A stretch of DNA of 64,000 nucleotides from Streptomyces sp. NBC_01198 (GCF_036010485.1 NZ_CP108568.1:5029001-5093000), one strand, 5' to 3'; numbered from the stretch's first letter, positions 51,316-59,687 are shown. Numbers and translations: made by a program. The notes: a model not told the origin generated them from the sequence alone.

Positions 51316-51365
51316 GTGCTAGTAGAGGTGCTAGGTCTAGCACTTGGCGGTGCTAGACCTAGCAC
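51316..51365. promoter_or_regulatory. CTAG-rich palindrome cluster after traB
   Basis: Five copies of GTGCTAG or its complement in 50 bp. The two longest units, GTGCTAGGTCTAGCAC (51328-51343) and its exact reverse complement (51350-51365), face each other over 6 nt. CTAG is very rare in Streptomyces DNA. It starts 9 bp after the translocase stop. Possible roles are a transcription stop, a repressor operator for the following genes, or the cis transfer locus recognised by TraB. Confidence 0.6.
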
Positions 51366-51374
51366 TCTTCCGAG

Positions 51375-53630
51375 TCAGCCCCCGGACTGCTTCTTGTCAC
51401 GCTGTGTGATTGCAGTCGTGAGGTCGGCACGGACGATACCGCGGCGGGTGGTGCCCTTGCCGGCGCCGGTGGTTCCCCACACGTCCTGCGCTGTGATGCC
51501 GTGCGCCTTCAGGTTCGTCGCGACCGTTGCGGCCTTCCAGCCGCCGTAGACCTCGGGCCGCAGCTCGGCGAGGCGGGAAGCAATCTTCTCGTTCCACACC
51601 TTGTCTTCGTCGGCCGGTATGACCCGCAGGACATCGGTGAGCAGGTCGAAGCCGGTCTCGGTGGCGGTGGGTTCCTGGCCGATGGCGTGGCCGGTGACGT
51701 TCCCGTACGCCTCGCGCATCTCCCTGGCCCGCTTGACGACCAGTTCGGCACCGACCGCGTCCACGAACGCGGACGCCACGATGCGGGGGTCGTCTCCCTC
51801 GCCGGCCATCCAGCAGATACCGCGGTCGGTCCGGCTGAACATGGTGGCGCGGTAGCCGGCCTTGTACATGGACGTGCCCAGCACCATGTCGTTCGCAGGC
51901 TGGCCCATGACCTTCAGGCAGAACCGCAGCACCGCGTTGGCGCTGATACCGGTGGGCAGGGACTTCGCATCCGGGCGTTGCGTCCCGAACAGGGCCACGA
52001 TGCCCAGCGCGGGACCGCGTTTGGCCAGGTCGGTGCAGATCTCCTCGATCTCCGCCCCGTACTTGTCGTGCTCGAACGGGACCTGGCACTCATCGAAGCC
52101 CACGACGATCGGGTGCAGTCCGAGCGTCTTGTCGTTGGCCAGCTCCGGGGTGACCTTGGATTCCGGGCAGCGTGATCGCGGCAGGGACTTGATGACCTTC
52201 GCCCGGCGGCGCAGTTCCTCGCGCAGTTCCCGCAAAGCATTCAGCACGTACAGGAGGTCATCGTCTTCGTCCCCGGCGCGGTAGCGGTGGCAGATCGGTT
52301 CCAGGGCGCCGAAGTCACCGGTGCCCTTGAAGTCGAATCCGTAGATCTCCGAACGCGGGTCCAATGCGGCGATCAGCAGGAACAGCCGCATCAGGAACGT
52401 CTTGCCCATCCGCGGGACGCTGCCGACGATGACGGACGCGAACATCAGCGTCACCGATACGTCGCTCATGCGCTGGTCGTTGCCGAACACGACCGGCTTG
52501 AACAGGTCCACTGTGCCGGACTTCAGCAGCGGCCACGCGGGCTTCTTCGTCTCGTTCATGGGCTTATCGCCCACCCAGAGAATCAGCCGGCCGTCGTGCT
52601 CGGTCGGGTCAGCGGACGGCCACACGCAGCCGACCTTCCTGCGCAGGCCCGACGCGAGCGCCGGCCGGGACTCCATGATGTCCTGCGGGGTGACCCCGTA
52701 GGGCAGATCGAGGTCGGCGCGGTAGCCGGGTCCGTCACGGGTGATCTCCGAGGTGAACCGCATCCCGTTCATGTCTCCGCCCTTCTTGAGCGCGGCGGAG
52801 ATCTTGGCGTTCCCGACGCTGTCCAGACCGCGCAGCACGATCGACCCGGTCAGCTTCTCCAGCTCGGTCCGCAGCACCGCAGGCCCGATGACCGGATGGT
52901 CCTTCGGCGCCCCCCAGAACCCCGCGACCAGCACCGCAGCCGAGGCGAACGCCCCCAGCCACAGCGGCGCCATGATGTACAGGGCCAGGGCGAACACCGC
53001 ACCGAACACGATGGACACGGCCGTGACCAGCACTCGCAGCCGCACCCGGTCATCACGCTGCCTCGACAGCTTCAGGTACTCCGCGGTGTTCTCCCTGGCC
53101 ACCTCATACGCGCGCAGCGGCGCCCCTTCGGTGTCCCACACCCAACGGCGGGTATCGCCCACCATCCGCGCGGCACCGCGCGGGGCGTAGGAGGTCAGCC
53201 GCAGGGCGTACCAGGGACTGCGGATCGAGTGGTACGCGGCAGCGTAGAAGGCGTTGCTCGCCGCGCGCTGCGTGGTGGACACGAACCCCGGCTTGGACGT
53301 AAGCCACGTCGGCAGGATCGGCTTGCGCTTGTCCCACCGCACCCCCGGCGAGGGAAGGTTCTTCGGGTCGACAGGACGACCGACCCGCGACCCGCCCGGA
53401 CCCGACGCAGCGTCACCCGTGACGATGATCGTGTCGCCCGACGCGTCGGACGACGCGTCGGGGTTGCTGGTACCCGACGTGTCGGGTACCAGGTCGGACT
53501 CGGTGGGGTTGGTGTCGGCCGACTCGCGGGCGGCGCGCGCCTTGCCCAGGTCGACCACGTCACCGCCGAAGTTGGCGGCGATATCGGCTTCGAGCCGGTG
53601 GAACAGTTCGTTCTCTTCCTCGTGATTCAC
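51375..53630 (-). CDS. tra: FtsK/SpoIIIE-type conjugal DNA translocase (TraB/TraSA)
   Basis: 751 residues. A disordered acidic N-terminus with Asp-Ala-Ser repeats, two membrane helices (about 199-240), an FtsK ATPase domain with Walker A G-S-V-P-R-M-G-K-T (403-411) and Walker B V-V-G-F-D-E (509-514), and a C-terminal winged-helix-like segment (W-K-A-A-T-V-A-T-N-L-K-A-H-G). Streptomyces conjugation needs only this hexameric pump, which moves double-stranded DNA. The GTG start at 53630 has AAGGA upstream. Confidence 0.94.
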   Translation of the reverse strand: MNHEEENELFHRLEADIAANFGGDVVDLGKARAARESADTNPTESDLVPDTSGTSNPDASSDASGDTIIVTGDAASGPGGSRVGRPVDPKNLPSPGVRWDKRKPILPTWLTSKPGFVSTTQRAASNAFYAAAYHSIRSPWYALRLTSYAPRGAARMVGDTRRWVWDTEGAPLRAYEVARENTAEYLKLSRQRDDRVRLRVLVTAVSIVFGAVFALALYIMAPLWLGAFASAAVLVAGFWGAPKDHPVIGPAVLRTELEKLTGSIVLRGLDSVGNAKISAALKKGGDMNGMRFTSEITRDGPGYRADLDLPYGVTPQDIMESRPALASGLRRKVGCVWPSADPTEHDGRLILWVGDKPMNETKKPAWPLLKSGTVDLFKPVVFGNDQRMSDVSVTLMFASVIVGSVPRMGKTFLMRLFLLIAALDPRSEIYGFDFKGTGDFGALEPICHRYRAGDEDDDLLYVLNALRELREELRRRAKVIKSLPRSRCPESKVTPELANDKTLGLHPIVVGFDECQVPFEHDKYGAEIEEICTDLAKRGPALGIVALFGTQRPDAKSLPTGISANAVLRFCLKVMGQPANDMVLGTSMYKAGYRATMFSRTDRGICWMAGEGDDPRIVASAFVDAVGAELVVKRAREMREAYGNVTGHAIGQEPTATETGFDLLTDVLRVIPADEDKVWNEKIASRLAELRPEVYGGWKAATVATNLKAHGITAQDVWGTTGAGKGTTRRGIVRADLTTAITQRDKKQSGG

Positions 53631-53774
53631 TGAATGTCCTTCCCGGACACATGGGGTTGGAGGGGTCCGGATGGCGCTTTGGACGGCCTACCGTCCGGAC
53701 CCCGCTATGTGGTGCGTGCCCCGGGCCGCATTCGATGCGGCGCCCTCACGGCAGATCGCCGGGGCTGGGCTGAG

Positions 53775-54164
53775 CTAGGCGGCGCGCTGTTCGTCGGGGT
53801 AGGCGCAGGGCACGCAACTGCCGAGCGACCCGGGGATGACGTATCCGGCATCCGTGCGGCAGACCGGGCAGGTGCGGCGGGCGAGCATCGCCGCAGCGTG
53901 CGCCGCCCACTTCGCGGGTGTCATCGGCCGGACCGGCTTTGCCAAGTCGATGCGGTAGAGGTAGGCGACTGCGTAGCCGGTCTTGCGACGCCGGGAACTG
54001 CGCATGATCTGAGCAGCGACCGGCTGACCACCGGGACGCAGCCCCTTCGCCCGCAACTGCCGGCGGGTCGCCATGCCGTCCGGGGCGAGCCGCCACGGGA
54101 ACGTAGGCGTTCCCCAGGTGGCGCCGGTCGGGTCGTAGCACCGGCCGAACGTCGGGGACATCAC
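53775..54164 (-). CDS. RRQRL motif-containing zinc-binding protein
   Basis: 129 residues with A-T-R-R-Q-L-R-A-K-G-L-R-P-G-G near residue 32 and two cysteine pairs at the C-terminus (C-P-V-C and C-V-P-C), plus R-C-Y-D-P near the start. It matches the small RRQRL family found in Streptomyces mobile elements; the function is unknown. The GTG at 54164 overlaps the GGDEF gene stop; ATG follows as the second codon. Confidence 0.8.
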   Translation of the reverse strand: MMSPTFGRCYDPTGATWGTPTFPWRLAPDGMATRRQLRAKGLRPGGQPVAAQIMRSSRRRKTGYAVAYLYRIDLAKPVRPMTPAKWAAHAAAMLARRTCPVCRTDAGYVIPGSLGSCVPCAYPDEQRAA

Positions 54165-54796
54165 GCCACCGCCGATCCGGCGGTACCGGGCCGTCCGGAC
54201 CGGCGCCCCGCAAGCGTCGCGAACAGGCTGCCGATCCCTGCCCGGCGGACACCGGCGCGGGCGCGCTTCGCCGCGTACATCGCCTCATCGGCCCGGCGCA
54301 GCAACTCCGGCAGTCCCTCGCCGGGGAAGTCCGCGGTCCGGACCCAGCCGAGCGAGACCGTGGTGTGCACGGCAGGGTCAAGACCGGCCGCAGGCCGGGC
54401 GAGCACACCACCCAGCACGGCAAGCATGTCGCCGACCGTGCCGTGCTGGTCGATGAGCACCGCAGCGAACTCGTCACCACCCAGCCGCCCGGCAACCCCG
54501 TGCGGGCCGGTGTAGTGGGCGAGCCGGTCCGCGGTCGCCTTCAACAGCGCGTCCCCCGCGGCGTGCCCGTGGGTGTCGTTGACCTGCTTGAAGCGGTCCA
54601 CATCGGCGAGCACCACCACCGCGCGCGGGTCGCGCAGCAGAACGGTGGCGCGGCGGGTGAAGCCGTCCCGCGTCCACAGCCCGGTCAGCGGGTCACGGCG
54701 AGCCGTGTTCAACCGGTGCCGGAACCACAGCAGGTGGGCCGACCAGCCCGCGGCCAGCGGTATGCCGGCCACCGCGGCAGCTAACAGGGTGCTCAT
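54161..54796 (-). CDS. GGDEF protein, predicted diguanylate cyclase
   Basis: 211 residues: one N-terminal membrane helix (about 2-24) and a GGDEF domain with D-P-L-T-G-L near 35, metal-binding D65 (V-D-R-F-K-Q-V-N-D) and an intact G-G-D-E-F at 106-110. The inhibitory RxxD site expected just before GGDEF is absent. It should make cyclic di-GMP, which in Streptomyces controls development through BldD. ATGA overlaps with both neighbours place it in the transfer operon. The ATG at 54796 is chosen. Confidence 0.88.
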   Translation of the reverse strand: MSTLLAAAVAGIPLAAGWSAHLLWFRHRLNTARRDPLTGLWTRDGFTRRATVLLRDPRAVVVLADVDRFKQVNDTHGHAAGDALLKATADRLAHYTGPHGVAGRLGGDEFAAVLIDQHGTVGDMLAVLGGVLARPAAGLDPAVHTTVSLGWVRTADFPGEGLPELLRRADEAMYAAKRARAGVRRAGIGSLFATLAGRRSGRPGTAGSAVA

Positions 54797-55752
54797 GCCG
54801 CCACCGCCCGCGGCCCGTTGTGGCCGGTCGTACGGTCGGCGCGCAGGGTGTCGCGGACGGCCCGGGAGTGGGCGGCGCCGCAACTCACGGCCTGCCGGAT
54901 ACGGTCCGCCGTCAGATGCTCGAACGGCCACCCGGCGGTGACCGCACGGGCCTCGGTCAGCACGTCATCCAGCGAACGCCGACCGGACTTCGCCGCAGGC
55001 TTCGCGGACCGCTTGCGCGCGGACGCCTTCGGCCCGACCGGCGGCGCGGCAGGGTCCACGCCACCGGGCACCGGGACCGGCTCAGGGTCGGCGGCGGGGG
55101 CGAGTTCCCCGAGCTTGAGCAGCACGCGGGTACGGCGGTCGGTCTTGGCCCGCCACCGGCGGCCGTGTTCCGACCGCAGGTCCGCGCGGGCGAGCTGCCG
55201 TCCCCGCTCCCGGGCCAGCGCGTCGCTGTAGGAGGTGATCTCCCACAGCGTCATCCGTCGCCACAGCGTGAACGTGGACAGTGGGGCGAGCAGCCAGCGG
55301 GAACGGCGGATCTTCTCCATACGACGGCCGGTCACTGCACCGATCCGTGCCGCGTAGACGTGCGCTGCGACCTCGGAGAGCACCACCCACAGCAGCGGCA
55401 TCGTGCCGTGCGCGACCTTCGCCGACAGCGACGTGCCCGCGGCGATGTTCAGCCAGCACGTCACCCCCGTGAGCAGCCAGGGCACGAACCGCGCCCAGGC
55501 AAGTGGCATGTCCATGCGGATCAACAGCAGATTGATCACGGTGAACACCGGGATGGCCAGGTCGATGGCCAGCGGCAGCATGCCCGGCGTCGTGAAGCCC
55601 CAGCGGGCAGCGGCCGCAGAGACCGTGTCGAACGACATGGCGAGCCCCACGCCGCCCACACCCACACCCAGCACCGTTGCCGCGACCAGCAGCACCCGGT
55701 CAACTCGCGACAGCGGCGGAAGGTCGGTCCGCCCGGTCTCCGGGGCGCTCAT
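54793..55752 (-). CDS. DUF2637 spread-type membrane protein
   Basis: 319 residues: four membrane helices (about 20-40, 60-78, 88-108, 118-138), the DUF2637 core with L-P-L-A-I-D-L-A-I-P, then a basic linker and a C-terminal helical domain that resembles a winged helix. DUF2637 proteins occur in Streptomyces conjugative plasmids near Spd functions. The ATG at 55752 overlaps the upstream gene. Confidence 0.85.
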   Translation of the reverse strand: MSAPETGRTDLPPLSRVDRVLLVAATVLGVGVGGVGLAMSFDTVSAAAARWGFTTPGMLPLAIDLAIPVFTVINLLLIRMDMPLAWARFVPWLLTGVTCWLNIAAGTSLSAKVAHGTMPLLWVVLSEVAAHVYAARIGAVTGRRMEKIRRSRWLLAPLSTFTLWRRMTLWEITSYSDALARERGRQLARADLRSEHGRRWRAKTDRRTRVLLKLGELAPAADPEPVPVPGGVDPAAPPVGPKASARKRSAKPAAKSGRRSLDDVLTEARAVTAGWPFEHLTADRIRQAVSCGAAHSRAVRDTLRADRTTGHNGPRAVAA

Positions 55753-56045
55753 GCCGCAGCCCCCTTCCGGGAACCGCGGCGCCGCCGACCGGTCGGGAGG
55801 GGCAGCACGGAGACGTTGAACAGGTGCGGGGCGTAAGCCTCGATCACCTCGACAGCGACCCGGCTCACCCGGTCGGGCATGGTGGGGTCGTCGGCGAGGA
55901 TGTCGGCCGCCGCGGCGAGCCGGGCGGCGCGCTCTTCCTCGGTCTCGCCATCGACACCCAGCCACAACTCCAGCGGGGTGCCCAGCGCGAGTTCCACGAA
56001 ATCGGTGGCCGTGACAGCCACATGGCCTGCGACGATACTTCTCAT
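55749..56045 (-). CDS. Small conserved AICE protein
   Basis: 98 residues: a structured core (V-E-L-A-L-G-T-P-L-E-L-W-L-G-V-D-G-E-T-E-E-E around 20-40, then helical) and a basic tail. No family recognised. AGGAG lies upstream of the ATG at 56045, and its stop overlaps the DUF2637 start. Confidence 0.65.
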   Translation of the reverse strand: MRSIVAGHVAVTATDFVELALGTPLELWLGVDGETEEERAARLAAAADILADDPTMPDRVSRVAVEVIEAYAPHLFNVSVLPLPTGRRRRGSRKGAAA

Positions 56046-56192
56046 GGGTCGTGCACTCCTTAGACGGTGGGAACGGCCCAACCAGCACCCCCGGAGTAGT
56101 CGCTCCGGGGGTGCGCGCCGTTCATGGTGGGAGTGCCCCGAGCCGGATCCGATCCGGCAGCATCACGCCGGGTCCGGGGCTGGTCGTACGGG

Positions 56193-56549
56193 TCACGCAG
56201 GCGCACTGTCGTCCGTAGCAGCGAAGACGACCGCACGGATCGCACCCTTCACCCGGTCGTTCTGACGCCAGGTGAAGACCGCGTGCAGGTGTGTGGTGCC
56301 GTCGGCATCGGTGCGTTCCTGCCAGCGGTCGGCGTTGAGGTAGTCGGCCCACGCATCGAACGCAGCACGCTGTTCCACCACGCCCACACCCAAGCCGTGC
56401 GCCTCGCCGATCAGAGTCCCGGTCGTGGCGATGGACCAATGCAACGCCGGCAGACCCTCGCTGTAGCCATGGGTCAGCATCGCCACCAAGGCAACGACCG
56501 CCTGACGCTGCCAGCCGTGCCGATCGCGGTCGGAAATCTTGTACGTCAC
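56193..56549 (-). CDS. Hypothetical AICE protein
   Basis: 118 residues, mixed alpha/beta and without membrane helices, Cys clusters or known motifs; the middle reads L-H-W-S-I-A-T-T-G-T-L-I-G-E-A. The GTG at 56549 with GGGAG upstream overlaps the stop of the preceding small gene. It is part of the minus-strand operon. Confidence 0.65.
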   Translation of the reverse strand: MTYKISDRDRHGWQRQAVVALVAMLTHGYSEGLPALHWSIATTGTLIGEAHGLGVGVVEQRAAFDAWADYLNADRWQERTDADGTTHLHAVFTWRQNDRVKGAIRAVVFAATDDSAPA

Positions 56550-56719
56550 CGGCGACCACTCCCGTTGATCGTCTGCTTGTGCAGGTTGGCCTTGGTTACC
56601 GCTTCGCCGCGGGAGGGGCCGGAGCGGCCGTAGGCGCCGCAGGAACAGATAAAGCCGTAGTTGCCAAAGCCGTAGTCCTGGATGGTGGTCTCGTGGGTTT
56701 CGCGCTTGAACAGGCCCAT
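56546..56719 (-). CDS. Small Cys-containing AICE protein
   Basis: 57 residues starting M-G-L-F-K-R-E-T-H-E-T, with F-I-C-S-C-G-A-Y-G in the middle and a polar helical end. It resembles a single zinc knuckle (C-S-C). GGAGGAA precedes the ATG at 56719. No function is known. Confidence 0.65.
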   Translation of the reverse strand: MGLFKRETHETTIQDYGFGNYGFICSCGAYGRSGPSRGEAVTKANLHKQTINGSGRR

Positions 56720-56830
56720 CGGGTGGGTTCCTCCGCTGCCGTGTGGTGCGGGCCGGACTGTCCGGCTCTCCGTCACCGCCCACCCACCGGACGCACCGGC
56801 AGGTGAGCGGATCAGACAACCGTCAGCCGG

Positions 56831-57307
56831 TCACAGCAGAGTGATCAGCAGCGCGGCGACCAGCAACCACAGATGGTGGAAGGACTGGTCAAGCGCGTAC
56901 GCACCGGTCCCCAAATGCGCGGCGGGCTTGCCCTCACCGGTAACCGGATGGGCAGGGTGCGCACCGGTGCCGAGCGAGTAGAACTCGGCCTTCCCGGTCC
57001 GTGTGGCCAGCCACGCCAACGTGGTGCGACGGTCCGCCCACCAATGCGTCACCGCGTCGACTCCCAGCCCGGCAAACAGGCCCCACACCGACAGATGCAG
57101 ACCCAGCAGCACGGCCGCGGGCAGCAGAACGACCAGCTTGGTCGCGGTGAGGGTCGCGACGTGCCGGGCACCGGCCAACCGACCGACCCAGCCGGGGCGA
57201 CCCTTGGCCGCGGACTGAGCGGACGTCTGAACCCAGTGATCCCCCACACTGTGGGCGACATACAGGGCCGCGAACACCGCAGCGAATGTACCGGCAGCGG
57301 CACTCAC
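56831..57307 (-). CDS. DUF3307-like membrane protein
   Basis: 158 residues with four hydrophobic segments and two metal-like motifs H-S-V-G-D-H-W-V-Q-T (near 19) and V-D-A-V-T-H-W-W-A-D-R (near 83), a pattern like DUF3307 proteins. It may act in the envelope during transfer or entry exclusion; this is inference. The GTG at 57307 overlaps the stop of the 30-residue gene upstream. Confidence 0.7.
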   Translation of the reverse strand: MSAAAGTFAAVFAALYVAHSVGDHWVQTSAQSAAKGRPGWVGRLAGARHVATLTATKLVVLLPAAVLLGLHLSVWGLFAGLGVDAVTHWWADRRTTLAWLATRTGKAEFYSLGTGAHPAHPVTGEGKPAAHLGTGAYALDQSFHHLWLLVAALLITLL

Positions 57308-57396
57308 TTGCCGCTCCCGTTCTCGCTGCGCTTGTTAGCCTCAGCGACCTTCCGCGACAGTTCCGCGGACTCTTCCTCTGTCAGACTGATGAACAC
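57304..57396 (-). CDS. 30-residue peptide gene
   Basis: Encodes a 30-residue, helical, charged peptide (F-I-S-L-T-E-E-E-S-A-E-L). GGGAGG lies four bases before the GTG at 57396, and the stop overlaps the next start (GTGA), supporting real translation and coupling. It could also be a leader peptide. It is the first gene of the transfer operon. Confidence 0.5.
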   Translation of the reverse strand: MFISLTEEESAELSRKVAEANKRSENGSGK

Positions 57397-57838
57397 AGGT
57401 CCTCCCAACAGGTCCTGTACGCGGTCCCGGTGTTTGCCCACCGGGGCCGCACTCGTTTGGACCACTCGCCACGAGCGGCCACGGCCCGTGACCTCTGCCT
57501 TGCAAAGGCAGAGGTCAGGGACTGTGGTCACTGGTGTGAGGACTGCACTGGCCGGCCGTTGCTGCGGCGTGCCAGTCCCGAGCCCTCTTCGGGTGCACCA
57601 TCTCTCTACCTGGCGCAAGAGCAGGGCAGCTCACATCAGGTGGCACCCCATGGAAGGGCGTTCCCCAGAGCCGATGTGCGGTACGTACCGAGCCGACGCT
57701 CGGGACCGCTGCCGACGAGCCTCACCCGGTCGTCACGGGGGCGGGAGTCTCACCCGTCGAAGTTCACTGTTCAGTTCTCAAGATCCAGGCACTTCCTTCG
57801 GACCCCTGTCACCGGGTCCTCCGGGCGCTTCACGAGCT
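57397..57838 (-). promoter_or_regulatory. Long leader of the transfer operon
   Basis: No gene is evident in these 440 bp. On the minus strand TTGAGAACTGAACAGTG (within 57762-57783) closely matches the antitermination-like segment of Streptomyces 16S-23S rRNA spacers as I recall it (TTGAGAACTGCACAGTG). Farther down, TGACCTCTGCCTT and its complement (57489-57517) form a perfect 13-bp stem with a 3-nt loop. Together they suggest an RNA leader with a processive-antitermination signal and a hairpin. Confidence 0.5.
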
Positions 57839-57898
57839 AGCGTGCACTAGTCCACACTGTCTTGGCAACCCATCCAGCAGTGTGGACTAGCGCACGCT
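57839..57898. promoter_or_regulatory. Paired GntR operators
   Basis: Two 21-bp arms (57839-57859 and 57878-57898) are reverse complements with one mismatch. Each contains a smaller dyad: GTGCACTAGTCCAC and GTGGACTAGCGCAC. They lie between gntR and the divergent transfer operon, as expected for repression of both by the GntR protein. Confidence 0.7.
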
Positions 57899-57916
57899 GC
57901 CAGATACGCTGGTTGC

Positions 57917-58282
57917 ATGACGATTGCCAAGGACGGTCCGCGCCTGCCGTCAGTGCAGGTCGCGGACGCGTTGCGCAAGGAACTCCAAGAGGGCGCGTAC
58001 GCCCCGGAAGAGAAGCTGCCTTCGATCAAGGCGCTCGCCGATCGCTTCGGCATTGCCGAAGAGACGGTCAAGAAGGGGTTGGCCACGCTCAGGACAGAAG
58101 GGCTGATCTTCTCCGTCCCCAACCGAGGACACTTCGCCGTAGGCTCGGATCGCGAGAGTGACGCCGCAGTGAACAGTCCTGATGATGTGCGCGAGTCCAT
58201 CGACGCCCTCCGATCCGAAGTCCAGAAGCTCAGTGCCCGAGTCGCACAACTGGAGAAGAAGTCCGACCCGGGCGACGCTTGA
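57917..58282 (+). CDS. GntR family repressor (KorSA-like)
   Basis: 121 residues. A GntR winged helix fills residues 8-75 (L-P-S-I-K-A-L-A-D-R-F-G-I-A-E-E-T-V), then a short linker and a C-terminal coiled coil (90-115). It lacks a ligand-binding domain, like KorSA, the pSAM2 repressor of transfer and replication. The paired dyads just upstream are the likely targets. Less GC-rich than the chromosome. Confidence 0.9.
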   Translation: MTIAKDGPRLPSVQVADALRKELQEGAYAPEEKLPSIKALADRFGIAEETVKKGLATLRTEGLIFSVPNRGHFAVGSDRESDAAVNSPDDVRESIDALRSEVQKLSARVAQLEKKSDPGDA

Positions 58283-58320
58283 ACAACAACCACAATGGGT
58301 TGCCAGGAACGGCACGCACA

Positions 58321-58409
58321 GTGACACCGACAGGTCAGGAATGGACAGGGCGGACACCCCCGGTGTCACTGCCGTGTCACCTTGACTGTCACCAGGTCCG
58401 CCGTAGTCA
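58321..58409 (+). promoter_or_regulatory. Promoter and TGTCAC repeats before the XRE gene
   Basis: GGTGTCAC-like sites occur at 58321-58328 (reverse), 58362-58369, 58373-58380 and 58385-58392, the last three about 11-12 bp apart on one face of the helix. TTGACT (58382-58387) and TAGTCA (58404-58409) with a 16-bp spacer form a candidate promoter overlapping the last site. Confidence 0.5.
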
Positions 58410-58436
58410 GATCGGAGCACACCCGGAGGAGGGCGA

Positions 58437-59687
58437 ATGAGCGACGATCGACCGTCTTGGGCACGGCGCATGGTTGCCGAGCGGGAATCACGCGACTGGT
58501 CTCAGGCCGAAGCCGTCCGCGCACTGCGTGCGCACTCACCCAAGGACTTGCCGGACGACGCGAACATGCTCCGACAGTGGAAGCGTTGGGAGACGGGTGC
58601 CGCGATGCCGGGCACGTTCTACCAGCCGATCATCGCGGCCATGTTCGGAACCGTCACTCACGCACTGTTTCCCTTGAAGGGAAAGCGTGATGCAAACGCG
58701 GAAATCGCGGCGGCTAGCGGCATGGAAACACTTGAGATCGTGAGCCGTCTGCAAGCGTCGGACGTTGATAACGCCACAATTGAAGCGCTGCGCATCACGG
58801 CCGACAGGCTGTGCTCCGAGTACGCATTCCTCCCGAGCGAACAGCTCATCGTTGAAGGTCGCGCTTGGCTTCGCCGCGTCGGTCAACTCCAAGGGCAACG
58901 GCTCACCCTCGCGCAGCACCGCGAGGTGCTTACCCTCTCCGGCTGGCTCGCGCTCCTCGTCGGATGCGTCGAATACGACAGCGGCGGTAGGCGCGCGGCC
59001 GAATCGACGCGTCGAGCGGCACTTTCCCTGGCTCACGAAGCGGAAAACGCAGAGATCCAGGGATGGGCTCACGAAATGCGCGCCTGGTTCGCCCTCACGA
59101 CAGGCGACTACCGCGGCGTTATTGCAGCCTCACAGACGGGTGCCGCCATCGCGCCCAACCACGGCGTTGCCGTGCAGCTTGCGGCACAAGAAGCCAAGGC
59201 ATGGGCACGCATCGGAGACCGTCGTCAAACGGAAGTCGCGCTCGACCGCGGTCGGCGGCTTCTCGAAGGGATGCCGCATCCCGACAACCTCGACAATCAC
59301 TTCGTTGTGGACCCCGCAAAGTTCGACTTCTACAGCATGGATTGCTACCGGTTGTTGGGCGAAGACCGTCTGGCCCGCACGCTCGCGGAGGAGGTTCTTC
59401 GTCTCGGCATGGAGTTTGACGACGCGGAGCACTCACCGATGCGCAACGCAGAAGCGCGCATCACCCTCGGAGTAGCCGCAGCCCGTGAAGGCGACCTAGA
59501 ACAGGCACTCGCGTACGGAGAACGCGCGCTCGTCGGCGACCGGCAATCGGTCCCGTCGCTCCTCATGGTGAGTAGGGAACTGGCGGCCGTCGTCAAAGAC
59601 CGCTACCCCACAGATCCGGCAGCTCAGGACTACCTGACGCATTTACACGATCTAGGCAAGGCGCGGCCCGGATTCCTGCCGGCCTAG
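58437..59687 (+). CDS. XRE-type HTH regulator with TPR-like domain
   Basis: 416 residues: an N-terminal helix-turn-helix (about 5-70, with L-R-Q-W-K-R-W-E-T-G) and about 300 residues of tetratricopeptide-like helical repeats (A-L-A-Y-G-E-R-A-L near the end). HTH-plus-TPR proteins of the RRNPP type bind signalling peptides; in an AICE it could activate replication or excision, as Pra does in pSAM2. GGAGGAGG precedes the ATG at 58437. Lower GC than the flanks. Confidence 0.85.
   Translation: MSDDRPSWARRMVAERESRDWSQAEAVRALRAHSPKDLPDDANMLRQWKRWETGAAMPGTFYQPIIAAMFGTVTHALFPLKGKRDANAEIAAASGMETLEIVSRLQASDVDNATIEALRITADRLCSEYAFLPSEQLIVEGRAWLRRVGQLQGQRLTLAQHREVLTLSGWLALLVGCVEYDSGGRRAAESTRRAALSLAHEAENAEIQGWAHEMRAWFALTTGDYRGVIAASQTGAAIAPNHGVAVQLAAQEAKAWARIGDRRQTEVALDRGRRLLEGMPHPDNLDNHFVVDPAKFDFYSMDCYRLLGEDRLARTLAEEVLRLGMEFDDAEHSPMRNAEARITLGVAAAREGDLEQALAYGERALVGDRQSVPSLLMVSRELAAVVKDRYPTDPAAQDYLTHLHDLGKARPGFLPA

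Noticed and set aside
51235-51374. A small gene between traB and the zinc-finger-like gene
   Set aside because: No open frame with a start and Shine-Dalgarno; the region is dominated by the CTAG palindromes.
57397-57618. Upstream extension of the 30-residue peptide gene to 104 residues
   Set aside because: The extension runs through the leader hairpin and lacks codon bias; the GTG at 57396 has its own good ribosome binding site.
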